Source: M3007 sp044350425
GTDB lineage: Bacteria > Bacteroidota > Bacteroidia > Chitinophagales > Saprospiraceae
Assembly (NCBI GenBank): GCA_044350425.1
Contig: JBILHS010000009.1
Coordinates: 1 to 64,000 of the forward strand
Direction of reading: 5' to 3'
DNA: 64,000 nucleotides
Shown: in pieces, positions 34,487-44,229 of the stretch
Numbering within the stretch: position 1 is the stretch's first letter
Layout of the letters: the number at the start of each line of letters is the position of its first letter
The notes under the pieces: generated by a model
Database searches by the model: none
Told to the model about the DNA's origin: nothing
The model's input: the letters and a program-made list of their open reading frames with translations, nothing else
Position numbers and translations under genes: made by a program

Positions 34487-35590
34487 TTAATTCCTGCAGA
34501 CCAGTCTTCTGATTTCTTCAAACCAGGTAATGCCCAGCAGTTCTTTCACACGGTTGTAGTCTTTACAGGCTTCTTCCCGGCGATTTTGATTCATATTGGC
34601 TGTGCCGCGATAATAAAGCAACTCGCAATTGTTGGGCTGAAGTACAATGGCTTCGTTCCATTTCTGAATGGCCTCTTCAGGCTTGTCCTGCTCCAAAAGT
34701 GTAGCGCCCTCGTCGGCTAAGATCATGGCCCGATCAAAATTAGCGTTGACCGTTGCACAGCTTTCCAATTGAGACTTAAAAACAACCCTTAATGGAAGTG
34801 CTGTATTGACAGCCTGGCCTTTATATTCAGCAGGAATCCACAATCCTGCACTCTTCCGACCGAGTCGTAGGGCTTCAAATTGAAAATCCATCCCCAGATT
34901 ATTGAAATCCAACTGATTGATCACCTTTAGGTTACCATCTTTTTGAACGATGGTAGACATTTCAATTACACCAGTTCTGCAACTGTCATCCCAGGAAATC
35001 GGGTAGTCCAGTCTGTTTACAACGAACTTCAATAAAGAGTCTACCCCACCCTTAAAATTAGGGCCTTTGTCCATAGACGAGTAGATCGTGTCTCCTTCTG
35101 TAGTGACATAATACGGCAAGGCCTCCTGAAGCCGGAATCTGATGGGCAACGTCTGACGCACGCGGACTGGTTTGCCGGCAAGCTTTCCGGATTGCCAACG
35201 CAGGCCGGCTGCATCCAGGGCGGTCAGGACCCTTAAAGCTTCTGCTCCACACCCGCTGCCGATATCTTTGAGCAGTTGGAGGTTGCTTATTCTCCCGGTA
35301 GCGGGTTCCACGATACCAGATACCACCACGGTACCCTTCACATTGTTCGTGCGGGCTTCTTCCGGGTACCGGATGTTTGCAGCCAGAATGCTGAATAACT
35401 GGGTTTCTGCACAACGTCGGATACTATCCACATTCCCATTCCAGCCAGGGTTCTGCTCAGGAATGCATTTTTTTAGCAAAGGATAAGGCATCACATCTGC
35501 GATATTGTACACTGTGGTGTCCGGAATAGCCTGAGCAAGGAGAAAAAAGGAGTAAAAGGAAAGAAAAAATGTTAATACGATGGATTTCAT
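34487..35590 (-). CDS. Periplasmic protein with two TonB_C-like domains and TPRs
   Basis: The ATG at 35590 gives a 367-residue protein with a cleavable signal peptide (FYSFFLLAQA). Two TonB C-terminal-like domains follow: one near 65-160 (NIRYPEEARTNNVKGTVVVS, ending PVRVRQTLPIRFRL) and one near 190-285 (RLDYPISWDDSCRTGVIEMS, ending NTALPLRVVFK). The last 75 residues are TPR-like (EEAIQKWNEAIVLQPNNCEL). True TonB has an uncleaved anchor and a Pro-rich spanner, and neither is present. An energy-transducing role is therefore doubtful. It heads the run 35590-32226. Confidence 0.68.
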   Translation of the reverse strand: MKSIVLTFFLSFYSFFLLAQAIPDTTVYNIADVMPYPLLKKCIPEQNPGWNGNVDSIRRCAETQLFSILAANIRYPEEARTNNVKGTVVVSGIVEPATGRISNLQLLKDIGSGCGAEALRVLTALDAAGLRWQSGKLAGKPVRVRQTLPIRFRLQEALPYYVTTEGDTIYSSMDKGPNFKGGVDSLLKFVVNRLDYPISWDDSCRTGVIEMSTIVQKDGNLKVINQLDFNNLGMDFQFEALRLGRKSAGLWIPAEYKGQAVNTALPLRVVFKSQLESCATVNANFDRAMILADEGATLLEQDKPEEAIQKWNEAIVLQPNNCELLYYRGTANMNQNRREEACKDYNRVKELLGITWFEEIRRLVCRN

Positions 35591-35670
35591 AAACAAAAAA
35601 TGGTTGGTGCGAAGGTATTGCAAAAGTTCGGCACGGTTTTTTCCGCAAGTAATTTCCTGACGGAAAAGAG

Positions 35671-35705
35671 CAATAAAAAAGCCCTGCCACGTTCGGCAAG
35701 GCTTT
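35671..35705 (-). terminator. Minus-strand terminator with no gene in front of it
   Basis: Arms 35678-35688 and 35695-35705 pair with one mismatch around a 6-nt loop. On the minus strand the hairpin is followed by TTTTTTATTG. No minus-strand gene lies upstream (35706-36338), so it ends an unidentified transcript or insulates the TonB-like gene. Confidence 0.5.
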
Positions 35706-35817
35706 GTAAGTTAGAATTTTAAAATCCCATGAACAATTCTTCGGTTTTTGGAGCAAGTCTGTCAAGGCAGAGGCCAACAACCTCAACGGGGAGTAGATAC
35801 ACGAACCGTTCCGTTTT

Positions 35818-36020
35818 TAATTTTGATTGTAACAGGTGTGATCATATGACTACTAGAAATTTTGGTGACAAAAGTTTAAAGCTATTTCTTCGGAATTCGC
35901 GCCGGGGTTGCAAATTGTGATCCTTACATAATCCAGTCATTCATGGCAAATTTGTCCCGTTATAATCCCATGCGCATTTCCTGTTCGGAAGGGGCCAACC
36001 ATTCAGGTTGGCCTTTTTTG
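35818..36020 (+). ncRNA. Possible small RNA bounded by a -7 box and a terminator
   Basis: A perfect TAATTTTG box at 35818-35825 and a perfect terminator (GGCCAACC 35993-36000, GGTTGGCC 36006-36013, then T6) enclose about 185 nt with no convincing ORF. No -33 element of good quality was seen. A 63-codon frame at 35729-35920 straddles the box and looks like chance. The rest of the gap (36021-36320) is AT-rich and shows nothing else. Confidence 0.25.
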
Positions 36021-36320
36021 TGAATCATCGAGTGCAAACATCGCTTGACCACTCCGGTTCGATCAACAACATTTTTTGGTCATTGTGAATTTTAATTTAT
36101 CGAAATTTTACAATGATTTAATCTATCACATTTAAAAATAAATGATTTTTAGGATTTAGAGGTTTTATTATCGGTTTTTTTTATTGTTAATAGGCCATTG
36201 ACTTAAAACCATTCTTGTTTAAACTGTGAAGTATTAAATCATAATAAGGCGTGTTGCTGCCCACATAATTGTCATGTGAACGACTAATTTCCAGAACCTT
36301 AAAAATGCGATCAACTTTTC

Positions 36321-36328
36321 TATCTTTG
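36321..36328 (+). promoter_or_regulatory. Likely -7 box of the saccharopine dehydrogenase-like gene
   Basis: TATCTTTG matches the TAnnTTTG consensus exactly, 10 nt before the ATG at 36339. A clear -33 element is not seen. Confidence 0.4.
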
Positions 36329-36338
36329 CCTATCGCTT

Positions 36339-37670
36339 ATGAAAAATCTCCTAATTATCGGCGCAGGGCGCTCTGCAACAGCACTTATTCAATATATTCT
36401 GGAACAAGCCAGACAACACAATTTTTATGTCACCATTTCGGATGCTGACATTGAATTGGCACGCCAAAAAGTAAATGACCATTCACATGGAAGGGCCATC
36501 TGGCTGGATGCCTCCAAGCCCAATGACAGACGGGAGGTGATCGCAAGGCATGATGTGGTGGTATCGCTTTTACCCCCTCAGATGCACCTGGAAGTCGCTC
36601 AGGATTGTATTTCACTGGGTAAGCACATGGTGACGGCGAGTTATGTCAGTAAACAAGTTTTTCGGCTCGGCGATGAGGCCAGGCAACGTGCCCTGGTATT
36701 CATGAATGAGATCGGCCTGGACCCCGGCATAGATCATATGAGTGCCATGCAGCGGATCCACCAGATCAAAGGGCAGGGCGGTAAGATCACCGCTTTTTAT
36801 TCCTATACAGGCGGACTGGTTGCACCGGAAAGTGACGACAACCCATGGCACTACAAGTTCAGCTGGAATCCAAGGAACGTTGTTTTGGCCGGACAAGGCA
36901 CCGCGCAGTTTTTGGAGGATAGCAAATTGAAATATATCCCTTATCGTCGCTTATTCCGGCAATATCGACTGGTCGACATCCCCAATATGGGGAAATATGA
37001 GGTTTACGCGAACCGCGATTCCTTGCTTTACCGGGAAGCCTACGGGCTACAGAATATCCGTACCTTATTTCGGGGAACCATCCGCCATCAGGGCTTCTGC
37101 GATGCCTGGAATGCATTGGTCCGTATAGGATTGACGGATGCCACATTCCCTATTGTAGACAGCGACAAACTCACTTACAATGACTTGATGGAGGCCTTTC
37201 TTGGCATTAGTCAGCATACAGGATCTGTAAAGGATCGGATTGCCAAGATGCTTGAGATCGAGTCGGACAGCGATATCATGCAAAAACTGGAGTGGCTGGG
37301 CTTGTTCAGTAAGCGTCGGATCAAAGTAAAAGATGCCACCCCCTCCCTTATTCTGGAAAATGTGTTGCTGGATAAATGGGCACTCAAGCCCAATGATAAG
37401 GACATGATCATCATGCAGCACGTTTTTGAGTACGAGCTACAGCGGAAAAAGCGCAAACTGACCTCTACCCTGGTTATGAAAGGCTCCAACAGCTCCGATA
37501 CGGCCATGTCCAAGCTGGTAGGTTTGCCCCTGGGTATTTTTGTTAAACTATTGATGTTGGGTAAAATTTCCACCACGGGGGTGAATATTCCAACCATGCC
37601 AGAGGTTTATGAACCTGTTATGGCGGAGCTGGAAGTACATGGCGTAAAGTTTATTGAACAAGAGGAGTGA
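36339..37670 (+). CDS. Saccharopine dehydrogenase-family protein
   Basis: Protein of 443 residues with an N-terminal Rossmann domain starting LLIIGAGRSATALIQYIL (dinucleotide-binding GxGxSA pattern). The active-site-like segment is NEIGLDPGIDHMSAMQ, followed by YSYTGGLVAPESDDNPWHYKFSW, both typical of saccharopine dehydrogenase/homospermidine synthase-type enzymes. It probably takes part in lysine breakdown or a related NAD(P)-linked reaction. No partner gene is nearby to settle it. Confidence 0.8.
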   Translation: MKNLLIIGAGRSATALIQYILEQARQHNFYVTISDADIELARQKVNDHSHGRAIWLDASKPNDRREVIARHDVVVSLLPPQMHLEVAQDCISLGKHMVTASYVSKQVFRLGDEARQRALVFMNEIGLDPGIDHMSAMQRIHQIKGQGGKITAFYSYTGGLVAPESDDNPWHYKFSWNPRNVVLAGQGTAQFLEDSKLKYIPYRRLFRQYRLVDIPNMGKYEVYANRDSLLYREAYGLQNIRTLFRGTIRHQGFCDAWNALVRIGLTDATFPIVDSDKLTYNDLMEAFLGISQHTGSVKDRIAKMLEIESDSDIMQKLEWLGLFSKRRIKVKDATPSLILENVLLDKWALKPNDKDMIIMQHVFEYELQRKKRKLTSTLVMKGSNSSDTAMSKLVGLPLGIFVKLLMLGKISTTGVNIPTMPEVYEPVMAELEVHGVKFIEQEE

Positions 37671-37773
37671 TCATGCGTTTGTAGTGTGGTTGATCCTGGC
37701 GCTCATCTCTCTGGTCTCTTATTAGGGTTAGGAAACGCTATTTTTCACAGATCAACACGCACCATACGCCACT

Positions 37774-38862
37774 ATGCTCGGTTTTCGTTTTTCAGATTAT
37801 ACTCCAGACCCGAATCAAAGCACCTTTGATCGGTTGTTTAAGATTTTTCAGGAACTCCTGCTTTATACATCCGGTGATGTATATGAGGCTTTGTCATGGC
37901 TGAACGAACTGGATCGGGAGTATAAGCTTACTACGGATGATTACGGCATGGCCGATTTCATCAACGAGTTAAAAGAAAAGGGTTATATCCAGCCCGATGG
38001 CGATGCGCAGGGTGGTATGGGACCCACCTCCAAACTGGAGATCAGCCTGCGCCAAAAAAGCCTGGACGATATATTTGGCGACCTAAAAAAAGCCAAGTCA
38101 GGTCAACATAATACCGGAACGATTGGTCGGGGGGATGAACGCACTTCCGATGTGAAACCTTATGAATTTGGGGATTCCCTGGAAAATATTGCCGTGACCA
38201 ACTCGCTCCAAAATGCGTATATCAATCACGGAATAGACGATTTCAACCTGACTCAGGAGGATCTGGAAGTCCATGAAACCTATTTTCAAAGCCAGATGTC
38301 CTCGGTTTTGATGATCGATATTTCACACTCTATGACCCTTTACGGGGAAGACCGGATCACGCCAGCCAAAAAGGTTGCCCTTGCCCTGGCAGAGTTTATC
38401 CGCACCCGTTTCCCGAAAGACACCCTGGATATTATCGTTTTTGGGGACGATGCATGGCCCATTGAGCTCAAGGACCTACCCTACCTGACCAATGGTGAAT
38501 ACCACACCAATACGGTTGCCGGACTGGAATTGGCACTGGACATTCTAAAAAAGCGCCGGAACCCCAACCGCCAGATCTTTATGGTCACAGATGGTAAGCC
38601 TACCTGTCTCAAGATTGGCAAAAATTATTACAAAAACTCCTTCGGCCTGGATCGTAAGATCGTCAATCGATGCCTGAGTCTGGCATTGCGCTGCAAAAAA
38701 ATGGGAATCCCGATCACTACATTCATGATCGCACGGGATCCTTATCTGATGCGCTTTGTGGAATCCTTTACGCAGACGAATAATGGAACGGCTTTTTACT
38801 CCAGTCTGTCCGGTCTGGGATCTTTTGTACTTGAAAATTACAAAAAGCGGAAGAAGAAGTAG
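37774..38862 (+). CDS. VWA-domain protein
   Basis: Protein of 362 residues, cytoplasmic (no signal peptide). The first 170 residues are helical and polar. A von Willebrand factor A domain follows, with the MIDAS motif DISHSM near residues 185-190 and the later metal-site Asp in MVTDGKPT. The closest kind is the BatA/CoxE-like VWA protein that works with MoxR or Mg-chelatase-type AAA ATPases. No such ATPase gene is adjacent here. It ends 3 nt from the convergent CCA-adding enzyme gene. Confidence 0.75.
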   Translation: MLGFRFSDYTPDPNQSTFDRLFKIFQELLLYTSGDVYEALSWLNELDREYKLTTDDYGMADFINELKEKGYIQPDGDAQGGMGPTSKLEISLRQKSLDDIFGDLKKAKSGQHNTGTIGRGDERTSDVKPYEFGDSLENIAVTNSLQNAYINHGIDDFNLTQEDLEVHETYFQSQMSSVLMIDISHSMTLYGEDRITPAKKVALALAEFIRTRFPKDTLDIIVFGDDAWPIELKDLPYLTNGEYHTNTVAGLELALDILKKRRNPNRQIFMVTDGKPTCLKIGKNYYKNSFGLDRKIVNRCLSLALRCKKMGIPITTFMIARDPYLMRFVESFTQTNNGTAFYSSLSGLGSFVLENYKKRKKK

Positions 38863-38865
38863 GGC

Positions 38866-40326
38866 TTAAGCTTCTTTGGAAGCCAAGGCGGCGAAATCAC
38901 TGGCCTCTTTCCGGGCCGAGAGCCCGATTTTTACGCCCTCCTCGATCATTCGCTCAAAAGCAGCTTCGAAATCATTGCCGATCTCCCCGTCCAGAATCGC
39001 TTCACGCAAGGCAGATTTGATGAGACCCACCTCCCGGGAAGGCTGAATATCAAAGGTCTCCATAATGACTTCACCTGTAATAGGAGGCTGCCACAAACGC
39101 AAGCGATCTGCCTGCGTCACCAGTGCCATGCGCTCTTTGAGGTACTCGTAACCCTCCAGATAGCGCCGCATTTTTTGCGGATTCTTGGTGGTGATATCAG
39201 ACTCACAGAGTTTCATCAGGTCTTCAATATCGGGGCCGGCATCAAATAGCAACCTGCGCACCGCAGAGTCCGTAACCTGTTCCTTGGTCAATGAAATAGG
39301 CCTTAAATGGAGCATGACCATTTTTTGGACAAACTCCATTTTGGAATCAAGCGGCAGCCGCATTTCACGGAATATTTTAGGAACCATTTTAGCCCCCAGC
39401 CATTCATGACCGTGAAAAGTCCAGCCACCAGCCTCTTTATCAAATTTTTTGGTCGCCGGTTTGGCAATATCATGGAGCACGGCTGCCCACCGCAGCCAAA
39501 TGTTGTCAGAACGGCGGCAAACATTGTCCAGAACCTCCAGGGTATGGTAGAAATTGTCTTTATGGCCTCTGCCATTCCTGTCTTCTACCCCCTGCAGCGC
39601 CACCATTTCAGGGAAGATCAATTTAAGCAATCCGGTGTCAAACAACAATTTAAAGCCTACAGATGGCTTGGGGGTCATCAGTATTTTTTCCAGTTCACCC
39701 GTGATGCGCTCCTTGGATATGATGTGAATCCTGCTTTTATACTTGGAAATGCCATTTAAAGTGGAGGCCTCAATTTCAAAATCGAGCTGGTTTGAGAACC
39801 GAATGGCCCGAAGCATTCGGAGCGGATCATCCGAAAAGGTCTGACCCGGATCCAGCGGTGTTTTGATGATCTTTTGCTCCAGATGTTCCAGTCCATTGAA
39901 AGGGTCAATGATATGGCCAAAATTCGTTTCACTGAGACTCATTCCCAGGGCATTGATCGTGAAGTCCCTACGATTCTGATCATCCTCGAGCGTGCCGAGT
40001 TCTACTTCCGGCTTTCTGCTGTCGGGGCTATAACTTTCCCGGCGTGCGCCGACAAATTCAAACTCGATTCCCTCACACCGCAGCATAGCGGTACCGAAGC
40101 GGCTGTAAACAGCAATTTTGGGTCGGGGAGAAAGTCGCCCGGCCACCGCTTCGGCCAATCGGATCCCATCTCCGACACATACAATGTCAATATCTTTAGT
40201 TGGCCTGCCCAGAAGTCGATCCCGTACGTATCCACCTACTACGTAAGCAGGTACGTCCATGTCCCGGGCACACTGGCCTACGATCTCTAAAACCCTGTGT
40301 TCTTCCGGTAGAATGCTAAAAAACAT
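38866..40326 (-). CDS. cca: CCA-adding tRNA nucleotidyltransferase with HD domain
   Basis: Class II nucleotidyltransferase of 486 residues. The head has YVVGGYVRDRLLGRPTKDID, with the DxD metal ligands, and RRDFTINALGM. The RNA-binding neck (LRMLRAIRFSNQLDF) follows. An HD phosphohydrolase-like domain contains WAAVLHDIAKPATK. It most likely completes or repairs the CCA end of tRNAs. Poly(A) polymerase activity cannot be excluded from sequence alone. The gene precedes no other on its strand and converges with the VWA gene. Confidence 0.88.
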   Translation of the reverse strand: MFFSILPEEHRVLEIVGQCARDMDVPAYVVGGYVRDRLLGRPTKDIDIVCVGDGIRLAEAVAGRLSPRPKIAVYSRFGTAMLRCEGIEFEFVGARRESYSPDSRKPEVELGTLEDDQNRRDFTINALGMSLSETNFGHIIDPFNGLEHLEQKIIKTPLDPGQTFSDDPLRMLRAIRFSNQLDFEIEASTLNGISKYKSRIHIISKERITGELEKILMTPKPSVGFKLLFDTGLLKLIFPEMVALQGVEDRNGRGHKDNFYHTLEVLDNVCRRSDNIWLRWAAVLHDIAKPATKKFDKEAGGWTFHGHEWLGAKMVPKIFREMRLPLDSKMEFVQKMVMLHLRPISLTKEQVTDSAVRRLLFDAGPDIEDLMKLCESDITTKNPQKMRRYLEGYEYLKERMALVTQADRLRLWQPPITGEVIMETFDIQPSREVGLIKSALREAILDGEIGNDFEAAFERMIEEGVKIGLSARKEASDFAALASKEA

Positions 40327-40368
40327 GAAGGACCTCGTTTGGTAATGCTAAAAAGTAATTTGGGTGAA

Positions 40369-41409
40369 TCATCCATCACAGGATTCGGACATTTCAAACA
40401 CTTCATTGGTTGCGGTCACCTCATAATCCATATTTGAGTAGACATATTCCACTTCATCCAGAATTGCAAACAAAGTGGCTGGCTCCATCTCGGTGACCAG
40501 TCGGGCGCGGAATGGTTTGATGTCTGGCAGGCCTTTAAAATAGGGGGCATAATGCCGCCTCATTTCCAGCACGCCCAATTTCAGGCCTTTCCAGGCAAGG
40601 CTGTCACTCAGATGTTGTCGGGCAGCATGAACGCGTTCCTGAATGCTGGGTGGGGCAAGCAGTTCACCTGTTGCAAAGTAGTGTTTGATCTCGCGGAAGA
40701 TCCACGGATAACCAATACTTGCCCGGCCGATCATGATACCATCCGGTCCAAAACGCTTTTTATAATCGAGGGCTTTTACGGGACTATCAATGTCTCCGTT
40801 TCCAAAAATAGGAATGTGAATGCGCGGGTTATCTTTTACCCGGGCGATCCATTCCCAGTTTGCCTCGCCCTTATACATCTGAGCACGGGTACGGGCATGG
40901 ATACTAAGCGCTTGAATGCCTACATCTTGTAGTCGTTCAGCAACTTCCATGATATTGATGGTGGAATCATCCCACCCCAAACGGGTTTTTACAGTGACGG
41001 GACGATTGGACGTTTTGACCACGGCTTCTGTAAGACGCACCATCTGTGGGATATCGCGTAAAAGGCCTGCGCCAGCCATTCTGCAGGCTACTTTTGCTAC
41101 CGGGCAGCCGAAGTTAATATCGATCACATCCGGATTTTTGGACTCAATAATCTCCGCAGCCTCGATCATATTTTCTAATTGACCACCGAAATACTGGATC
41201 CCAACGGGTCGCTCATAATCGAATATTTCCAGTTTCTGGAAAGTCTGCTTTGCGTTGTGCACCAAACCATCTGCTGAAATAAATTCAGTATACACCATGT
41301 CAGCACCCTGCTCCTTACAAAGTTTGCGAAAGGGCGGATCACTTACATCCTCCATAGGTGCCAGGAGGAGTGGGAAATCGCCTAATTCTACGTTACCAAT
41401 TTTGACCAT
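40369..41409 (-). CDS. dusB: tRNA-dihydrouridine synthase
   Basis: FMN-dependent reductase of 346 residues that makes dihydrouridine in the tRNA D-loop. The family signature LLAPMEDVSDPPFRKLC is at the start, the catalytic Cys is C102 in INFGCPVAKV, and the FMN phosphate site is in PIFGNGDIDS and GPDGIMIGRASIGYPW. This best fits the DusB/NifR3 group. It stands 93 nt after the biotin carboxylase gene on the same strand and 42 nt before cca. Confidence 0.93.
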   Translation of the reverse strand: MVKIGNVELGDFPLLLAPMEDVSDPPFRKLCKEQGADMVYTEFISADGLVHNAKQTFQKLEIFDYERPVGIQYFGGQLENMIEAAEIIESKNPDVIDINFGCPVAKVACRMAGAGLLRDIPQMVRLTEAVVKTSNRPVTVKTRLGWDDSTINIMEVAERLQDVGIQALSIHARTRAQMYKGEANWEWIARVKDNPRIHIPIFGNGDIDSPVKALDYKKRFGPDGIMIGRASIGYPWIFREIKHYFATGELLAPPSIQERVHAARQHLSDSLAWKGLKLGVLEMRRHYAPYFKGLPDIKPFRARLVTEMEPATLFAILDEVEYVYSNMDYEVTATNEVFEMSESCDG

Positions 41410-41502
41410 GCGGCAAAGGTCGGGAATTTTGGCATTTCGGATGCAGTGATTATAGACCAGTCGTCCGAGAGCCTCCTGGAATAATTCGTAGCCGAATTCA
41501 GG

Positions 41503-42972
41503 CTAAAACCGATCCTTCCATTTGCTTTCTCCAATCGTAGGAACAGTCAATTGCTTTCTGTTTCCCAAATGGAGGTATAAACCAAGCAATGCAGCTACTT
41601 CAGCACTTTCTTGCTGGCTATGGATCAATTTCTCAGGTGTATAATAATGCTGAACAAAATGAGTGTCAAAATCTCCGCTCACAAATGCCTCATGATCCAT
41701 TACAAATTGGCCAAAAGGCAGGGTGGTCAACACCCCTTCCACTTTATATGCCGCAATGGCTTCTTTCATTTTCTGGATCGCTGCAGCACGGGTTTCCCCG
41801 TGGACGACCAGTTTGGCAAGCATCGGATCATAGTAGATCGGCACCTCCATCCCTTCTTCAAATCCTCCGTCAACCCGAATACCAGGCCCTGTGGGCAATT
41901 GATACTTTTCAAGCGTCCCGACGCTGGGAAGAAAATTATTGAGCGGATCTTCTGCATAGACACGCAGTTCGAGGGCGTGTCCGTGAATCTTCAGATCCTC
42001 TTGCTTGAAAGGCAGCTTCTCTCCCCGTGCCACCATGATCTGTAGCTCTACCAGATCCAGCCCGGTGATCATCTCTGTCACCGGGTGTTCGACCTGAAGA
42101 CGGGTATTCATTTCCAGAAAGAAAAAATCTCTGGAAGCGTCCACCAAAAACTCCACCGTTCCAGCACCCACATAATCACAGGATTTTGCCACATTGACTG
42201 CTGCTTCACCCATGGCACGGCGCAATTCAGGCGTGAGAATGGCTGATGGTGCCTCCTCTACTACTTTCTGGTGTCTGCGTTGGATACTGCATTCCCGTTC
42301 AAAAAGATACACGATGTTCCCATGCGTATCACCCATGACCTGCACTTCAACGTGACGTGGTCCATTCACATATTTTTCAATAAATACTGCTCCATCGCCA
42401 AAAGCTGCCACGGCTTCTGAGATCGCGCGTTCCATTTGTTCCTGCGTATCTTCTTCCCGCTCCACAACGCGCATCCCTTTTCCGCCCCCGCCAGCGGATG
42501 CTTTGATCAGGATCGGATAGCCAACACGTCGTCCGATCTCTTTGGCCATTGAAACATCTGTGATAGACTGGTCTATCCCTGGCACCATGGGGACATTAAA
42601 TTTTTTGACAGCTTCTTTGGCGGACAGTTTATTGCCCATGACCTCAATACTGTTGGGCCTTGGTCCGATAAAAGTGATCCCTGCGTTTTCTACCAGGCGG
42701 GCAAAATCTGCATTCTCACTCAGAAAGCCATATCCAGGATGAATTCCATCTACGCCCAGATCCTTTGCTGCGGCTACGATCTTATCCCCACGCAGGTAAC
42801 TCTGTGCAGAAGGGGCCGGACCGAGCAAAACAGCTTCATCTGCAAAGCGAACATGAGGCGCATGTCGATCTGCTTCAGAATAAACGGCTACTGTTGCAAT
42901 ACCCATTTTACGGGCGGTCCGCATAACACGGAGGGCGATCTCACCCCTATTGGCGACTAGGATCTTTTTCAT
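41503..42972 (-). CDS. accC: Acyl-CoA carboxylase, biotin carboxylase subunit
   Basis: Protein of 489 residues with the three biotin-carboxylase parts: N-terminal MKKILVANRGEIALRVMRTA, ATP-grasp with KASAGGGGKGMRVV, and the C-terminal domain with EMNTRLQVEHPVTEMITG. It carboxylates biotin on a carrier protein with ATP and bicarbonate. The 40-residue tail after HFVQHYYTPEKL suggests an acetyl/propionyl-CoA carboxylase-type subunit and not strict E. coli-type AccC. No biotin carrier or carboxyltransferase gene is adjacent. CTTTGC just before the ATG resembles a -7 box. Confidence 0.9.
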   Translation of the reverse strand: MKKILVANRGEIALRVMRTARKMGIATVAVYSEADRHAPHVRFADEAVLLGPAPSAQSYLRGDKIVAAAKDLGVDGIHPGYGFLSENADFARLVENAGITFIGPRPNSIEVMGNKLSAKEAVKKFNVPMVPGIDQSITDVSMAKEIGRRVGYPILIKASAGGGGKGMRVVEREEDTQEQMERAISEAVAAFGDGAVFIEKYVNGPRHVEVQVMGDTHGNIVYLFERECSIQRRHQKVVEEAPSAILTPELRRAMGEAAVNVAKSCDYVGAGTVEFLVDASRDFFFLEMNTRLQVEHPVTEMITGLDLVELQIMVARGEKLPFKQEDLKIHGHALELRVYAEDPLNNFLPSVGTLEKYQLPTGPGIRVDGGFEEGMEVPIYYDPMLAKLVVHGETRAAAIQKMKEAIAAYKVEGVLTTLPFGQFVMDHEAFVSGDFDTHFVQHYYTPEKLIHSQQESAEVAALLGLYLHLGNRKQLTVPTIGESKWKDRF

Positions 42973-43196
42973 AGGTGCAAAGAAACGGAGGGAAATACTA
43001 TGAACGGGGAACTAGCCTGGCTTTTTTTATGCCGATGTGCTCCAGGAAGGAAATCTGAGCATTTGCGCCGGCAACTTTGATCCACACCTGTCAAAATGAG
43101 TTTATGCCAGGGCTCAAGTGTTAAACATTGAGGTTTTTGAAAATATTTTAAGCTCGTTTTAAGCGGGAAAAAGGGCTGCTTTTCCGGGTTTTATTT

Positions 43197-44036
43197 TTAT
43201 GATTTTGAGGACAATTTTTTAGCCAGATGCTTCGCCAGTAAATGATAAAATTGCGGTCCTCTTTCGTTCAGATAAACCGTATTCTCAAATTTACGCACCC
43301 AGCGTATGCCCCGAACGGCATTGGTCAGGAGCAGTTCATCAGCATCCAAAACATCTTCAACCAAAGCAGGTTTTTCCCGCACTTCCCATCCATCCTCCTC
43401 AAGTAGGTTGCACAATAAATGTTGTAAAGTACCCTTTATTTGTCCTTCGAACGAGGGCGGGACGAACACAGTGTCGCCCTTCAACCAGATCACATTGCTT
43501 CCTGTAGCTTCACATATTCTTCCGTGTGCATTTAAGATAATGGCATCATCCATCCCTTTCTCACGGGCTTCTTTGGCTGCCATGATGTAGCGGATTCCGT
43601 TCAGAGTTTTGATTCCTGAAAGTGTATCCACAGGCAATCTAATCGTTTCACAGAGACAAACGTCAAGTCCGCGCCCCAGCCATTCAAAAACATCAGATTC
43701 CATCGCCTCGGCCGTGATCAGAAATTGTGGTATGTTGTTTGTCGGCAAATATAGCCCGCCTGGAGAACGCCAGACGGTCAGTCGGATCCGGGCATTTTCC
43801 GGAGAGATCTTTTTGATTTCATTTTCAAAAAAACCGGCTGTCCAGTGCACTGGTCGTTCAAAGCCCAAAGCTTTTAATCCAGTTGAAAACCGTTCCCAAT
43901 GGGAAACCCAAAAGGGCAATTGCCCCTTGAATACCCGCAAGGATTCAAAAAGTCCATCTCCGTAATAGGCAGCCCTTTGCAACAGGGCGAACGATTCGGA
44001 AAGCGATGGGGATACTTGACCATTCAGGTTGACCAT
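43197..44036 (-). CDS. Class IV aminotransferase (PabC/IlvE-like)
   Basis: Start at the ATG at 44036 (279 residues: MVNLNGQVSPSLSE). The longer open frame runs into the upstream region of the divergent gene. The PLP fold type IV signature is present: AYYGDGLFESLRVFKG, the PLP Lys in LSGIKTLNGIRYIMA, and AIILNAHGRICEATGSNVIW. This fold covers 4-amino-4-deoxychorismate lyase and branched-chain or D-amino acid aminotransferases. The length favours the PabC type, but no folate gene is nearby. It is divergent from the metalloprotease gene. Confidence 0.8.
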   Translation of the reverse strand: MVNLNGQVSPSLSESFALLQRAAYYGDGLFESLRVFKGQLPFWVSHWERFSTGLKALGFERPVHWTAGFFENEIKKISPENARIRLTVWRSPGGLYLPTNNIPQFLITAEAMESDVFEWLGRGLDVCLCETIRLPVDTLSGIKTLNGIRYIMAAKEAREKGMDDAIILNAHGRICEATGSNVIWLKGDTVFVPPSFEGQIKGTLQHLLCNLLEEDGWEVREKPALVEDVLDADELLLTNAVRGIRWVRKFENTVYLNERGPQFYHLLAKHLAKKLSSKS

Positions 44037-44229
44037 GTTCTTTGAAAAGTCTGGCAGAAATAAAGTTTCAATCCGAGAATACCATTCAAGGATTTTAAAA
44101 CACAAAGGAAAGCTACTTCGGTCTTTCCTTTTATCCAATTCAAAGAAACCCACTTTGAACCGATGGATCTTCCCCAAAAACCGCTCTCACCCGATTTTAT
44201 CATCATTTTTTTCAATGCTTTTTTTAATT

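Noticed and set aside
35729..35920. 63-codon plus-strand ORF MNNSSVFGASLSRQ
   Set aside because: No recognised family. The -7 box at 35818 lies inside it, and the composition is not protein-like. Kept only as part of the possible small RNA region.
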